From the NCBI RefSeq assembly GCF_025370935.1, contig NC_133485.1:9535556-9599555 (forward strand): a stretch of DNA of 64,000 bases, in the 5' to 3' direction. Of the stretch, positions 62,401-64,000 are shown piece by piece. The first letter of the stretch is position 1. Every line of letters begins with the position of its first letter. The notes under the pieces were generated by a model. It made no database searches. It was not told the origin of the DNA and saw only the letters and a list, made by a program, of their open reading frames with translations. The translations under genes and the position numbers were made by a program. The DNA is from Choristoneura fumiferana (lineage: Eukaryota > Arthropoda > Insecta > Lepidoptera > Tortricidae).

Positions 62401-63230
62401 ACTGCTGGTCGCGGTTCACTTTGTTTTGGAGCTGCGCGACCGACGGCGACTCCCCTGCAGCGCTCTCCGTCGCTGCTGTCTCCGTACCACCGGCTTCTAC
62501 AAACACATAAAATCTAAATCTACGTTCTAAATGTAAATTGCTTGACTTCGTGTTAAATAAATTTTTGTTTAAATTACATCTTTCATACAAGCTTATTTGC
62601 TGACTGTACTTTTTGTTGACTATCTTCATCATCATCATCATCATCATGTCATCTAAGTTACATTTCCGTACCAAATTTCAAGTCGACGGCATTAACCGTT
62701 GAGGAGCTCCGTTCTGCGGAGACGATGCTAGCCGGTCTACCAGGATTTCACTACCAGATTATTATATTGTCACCAGATTTACATAAATATGCCAAATTTC
62801 AATTCAATCGAACTGGAAGTGGGTCAAATTTGGCTTCCAAGATTTGACCCAAATATATAAATAAACAGGGCAAGTTAAGCAAAAGCTTGTAAAATGCCGA
62901 AATCGCTATAGGATTTGAATATAAAAAAATGAGAGTTGCCCTCGATTTTCCTAGGATTCCATGGTCAGACTTGATGACAATAGGATCACTTCTGAAGTAT
63001 GCTTTTTAGAACAAAGCGGAGTTATAATTTTTTGAAGTCTTATCATCATCCCCTATATAGAAGGACATAATTTTGGGCGTCCCGATATACTCACTGTTCC
63101 GCCTCACTAGTAGAACGATGGCGACTAACGCGCCAAGAACTAGTAACGACAGCGCTGCGGGTAGAATGACGCGCGCGCCGCCAAGCGACCGCGCGCCCGC
63201 CGCCGGCACCGGCGGAGACAGCTCCCCCGT
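56341..63230 (-). CDS. Dscam: Dscam-family adhesion receptor (Dscam2-like), 3' seven coding exons
   Basis: Seven exons join to 978 bp (325 residues and TAA), all in phase. They cover a short extracellular end, one membrane span (LPAALSLLVLGALVAIVLLV) and the cytoplasmic tail with family blocks EYIEDICPYATFQLTKPTYS, SSYSGNVYSGPYHSVRGSFV, KEPEYTKVRRKG, DSEVKKILTLHLPITEY, SSSGYSSHNDETTF and HPPSRFSDDTECEGHHRRKR. Dscams are immunoglobulin/fibronectin homophilic receptors used in neuronal self-avoidance and synapse layering. The tail does not resemble hypervariable Dscam1, so a Dscam2/4-type gene is likelier; the exact paralogue cannot be settled without the ectodomain, which lies past the right edge. 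Introns hold a minisatellite, SINEs and MITEs. Confidence 0.9.
57346..57511 (-). CDS. Dscam: Dscam penultimate coding exon
   Basis: PSVEREESSSSSENSVGGVV, RKAFPSRKGKAGALGKRHV and RSSSGYSSHNDETTF. Donor 'ag|gtgacc', acceptor 'tccatcattcag'. A plus-strand frame over the same bases is a shadow. Confidence 0.88.
57750..57975 (+). mobile_element. SINE family 1, degraded copy
   Basis: 'ccgaaattacatttgaaatt', 'ccacgagctttacgatgaag', 'aagttcccaatcctcactga' and 'ctgcagtaggacgtagatag' match the full copy at 5801-6106; the tRNA head is gone. Confidence 0.65.
58010..59880 (-). repeat. ~129-bp minisatellite copying a Dscam exon end and its 5' splice site
   Basis: The word 'gggctcgctg' recurs at 58079, 58688, 58821, 58950, 59078, 59207, 59337, 59466, 59594, 59723 and 59851, at 128-133-bp steps except where a SINE splits the first unit. 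The last copy is coding: read on the minus strand, each unit holds 'ctccgacagcgagcccgccc', then 'gcatcccgccgcat|gtaggg', the end of the exon at 59820-59975 and its splice donor. The rest of each unit is intron-like, with an A/T run of varying length. Units next to the exon are the most alike; the left ones are more diverged. Confidence 0.92.
58138..58598 (+). mobile_element. SINE family 2, copy 3, composite, inserted in the minisatellite
   Basis: Flanked by a perfect 11-bp repeat 'atggacgtagt' (58127-58137, 58599-58609). It carries the family tail twice (about 58141-58229 and 58512-58598). The tRNA-like core (58396-58467; A-box-like 'tggtgtagcggt', B-box 'ggttcgattcc') here reads in the same direction as the tail. 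Confidence 0.8.
59820..59975 (-). CDS. Dscam: Dscam coding exon with minisatellite-derived 3' end
   Basis: After acceptor 'cattgcag': SDNLGSTDSEVKKILTLHLP, ITEYEDDASDDASAPH, then SDSEPARLRPAHPAA from the repeat unit. The donor 'gcat|gtaggg' keeps phase with 57346-57511. The last 15 or so codons are the minisatellite word; identical donor copies lie downstream, so the true 3' end could vary. Confidence 0.8.
60000..61428 (-). other. Dscam intron
   Basis: AT-rich, no frame. Includes a LINE-tail relic at about 60700-60915 ('tgctgaaccgatttagatga', 'gttcccgcgggatagcacta'). Confidence 0.6.
61429..61501 (-). CDS. Dscam: Dscam coding exon, KEPEYTKVRRKG block
   Basis: 73 bp: GKEPEYTKVRRKGNRLRDPH, SESQ; acceptor 'tttttctcag', donor 'gtacgg', completing the next exon's Glu codon. 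Too short for most gene finders but strongly family-like. Confidence 0.9.
61601..61740. mobile_element. Hairpin MITE, family G
   Basis: The arms 'tattaaatgatattgtaacg' and 'cgttacaatatcatttaata' pair and continue ('ctcacgtcttaaaccgagtt' mirrored). The left arm alone has an extra 11 bp 'tgattgtaacg'. It ends about 43 bp from the exon at 61784. Confidence 0.8.
61784..61938 (-). CDS. Dscam: Dscam coding exon, EDICPYATF block
   Basis: EYIEDICPYATFQLTKPTYS, SGNVYSGPYHSVRGSFVYHD, LKQTDKYK. Donor 'gtcagt', acceptor 'cctttcag'. Confidence 0.94.
62341..62496 (-). CDS. Dscam: Dscam coding exon, juxtamembrane tail
   Basis: AGGTETAATESAAGESPSVA, QLQNKVNRDQQYLASRAQHP, PPHHYKHASN. Acceptor 'gtttgtag', donor 'gtaaca'; phases match both neighbours. 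Confidence 0.88.
63095..63230 (-). CDS. Dscam: Dscam coding exon, membrane span
   Basis: TGELSPPVPAAGARSLGGAR, then a hydrophobic helix of about 21 residues, then basic VRRN. Donor 'gtgagt'. Acceptor 'cagtgttag' starts in phase 0. The next upstream exon is outside the window or in the last 750 bp unrecognised. Confidence 0.85.
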
Positions 63231-63277
63231 CTAACACTGGCAACGATATATCAGTGAGTTTTTTTTTGTTGATTAGG

Positions 63278-63418
63278 TACAGCCAACGTCATAAATAAGT
63301 GATCATTTCTGTACCTTGTCGCTTTCAGTCGTTACACAATTTCGTATATTGGCTTTTCAAACATCACGTTAAAGTGACAAGGTACAAAAGTGATCACTTA
63401 TTTATGACGTTGACTGTA
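63278..63418. mobile_element. MITE, family C, intact copy
   Basis: Ends 'tacagccaacgtcataaata' and 'tttatgacgttgactgta', inner 'gatcatttctgtaccttgtc' mirrored. Intact relative of 19589-19896. Confidence 0.8.
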
Positions 63419-63847
63419 CTAGTACATGATTATTTCAACATTATTGATCATATTACAGGCCTCACCCGGTATAACCTAACCAACAAAAAAAATGAAAAAC
63501 CCCCGACTTTGTCACTTAAAAATTCAATATCTAAAAAGAAACTACCTTGAAAGAATTCCTTCATGGCTATGAGGAGCTTTAAATATTTTTTCTTCTACAT
63601 TTTTAAATAGTACCAAACAGAGGATATACTTCCAAGCAAACTATAGCAACCAAAAAATATTTTTCCAATAAGTTACGTATATTAAGGATTTAGTTCTGAG
63701 GTAAAATAAAACCGATACAGAACCTTCTCCTTTTGCAAGTTTGTTAACAATAAGCTCGTGGTTAACTTTAACTCCAAACACAATAGTAGTAATTCTATGA
63801 ACAATGGCGCCCAATATGGGACTCAATTATTTCGTGGTAAGGTAGGG

Positions 63848-63950
63848 AAGGGCTAATGCAACTGTGGGGCAATTCAAACTATCCTAAACAACATTTAAAT
63901 TACTAAGATTTTTTAGAATTGCCCCACACTTGCAGTAGCATCTCCCTGGC
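63848..63950. mobile_element. Small hairpin element
   Basis: 'gggctaatgcaactgtgggg' opens and 'ttgccccacacttgcagtag' closes, with 'caattcaaactatcctaa' loosely mirrored by 'ttttttagaattg'. Confidence 0.5.
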
Positions 63951-64000
63951 TTATTTGTAAAGGATGTAGCATTTACCTACTTCCATTAAGCGAATGTGTG

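Overview
The window is nuclear DNA from an insect, almost certainly a moth or butterfly (Lepidoptera). It is AT-rich, has long repeat-filled introns and GT-AG splice sites, and is saturated with short 'taggtacctac'-type strings and with repeats typical of lepidopteran genomes: tRNA-derived SINEs, a LINE tail ending in 'cgcatttataatattagta', an RTE-type reverse transcriptase relic, and many hairpin MITEs. Nothing points to bacteria or to an integrated virus. Species cannot be named from the sequence.

Four protein-coding genes can be modelled. (1) Plus strand, 16400-36813: a 21-exon gene for a secreted/type I membrane protein of 1339 residues with five PAN/apple modules, a long Arg-Tyr-Pro repeat linker, a ZP domain, a furin-type site, one membrane span and a short tail. 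It best matches NompA, the apical extracellular-matrix protein that links sensory cilia to cuticle. (2) Minus strand, 37682-39448: an intronless 588-residue NELF-B (COBRA1), a subunit of the negative elongation factor that pauses RNA polymerase II. (3) Plus strand, 39931-50804: an 11-exon CWF19L1 of 534 residues, a lariat-debranching/spliceosome factor. (4) Minus strand, 63230 down to 56341: the last seven coding exons of a Dscam-family adhesion receptor (membrane span and cytoplasmic tail, 325 residues); its ectodomain exons lie beyond the right edge. In every spliced model the exon phases are consistent and the summed coding length is a multiple of three, which is strong internal support.

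Layout: 1-16399 has no recognisable host coding sequence (possibly intergenic, possibly 5' intron of the NompA-like gene) and holds TE relics and MITEs. The NompA-like gene and NELF-B converge; 957 bp between the NompA-like stop and the NELF-B polyadenylation region/stop includes a young tandem duplication. NELF-B and CWF19L1 are head-to-head with 482 bp between start codons, so they probably share a bidirectional promoter. CWF19L1 and Dscam converge across about 5.5 kb of repeats. Intron 4 of CWF19L1 carries a 2.7-kb pogo/Tigger-like transposon with clear ends but a broken transposase.

The most unusual features are a ~129-bp minisatellite in the Dscam gene whose unit is a copy of the end of a coding exon plus its 5' splice site (about ten extra donor copies); a SINE family whose tRNA-like core occurs in both orientations relative to its own tail; the RYP-repeat linker in the PAN-ZP protein; and a 984-bp transposon carrying many copies of one 11-bp motif in both directions. 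I do not see an obviously new multi-gene system.
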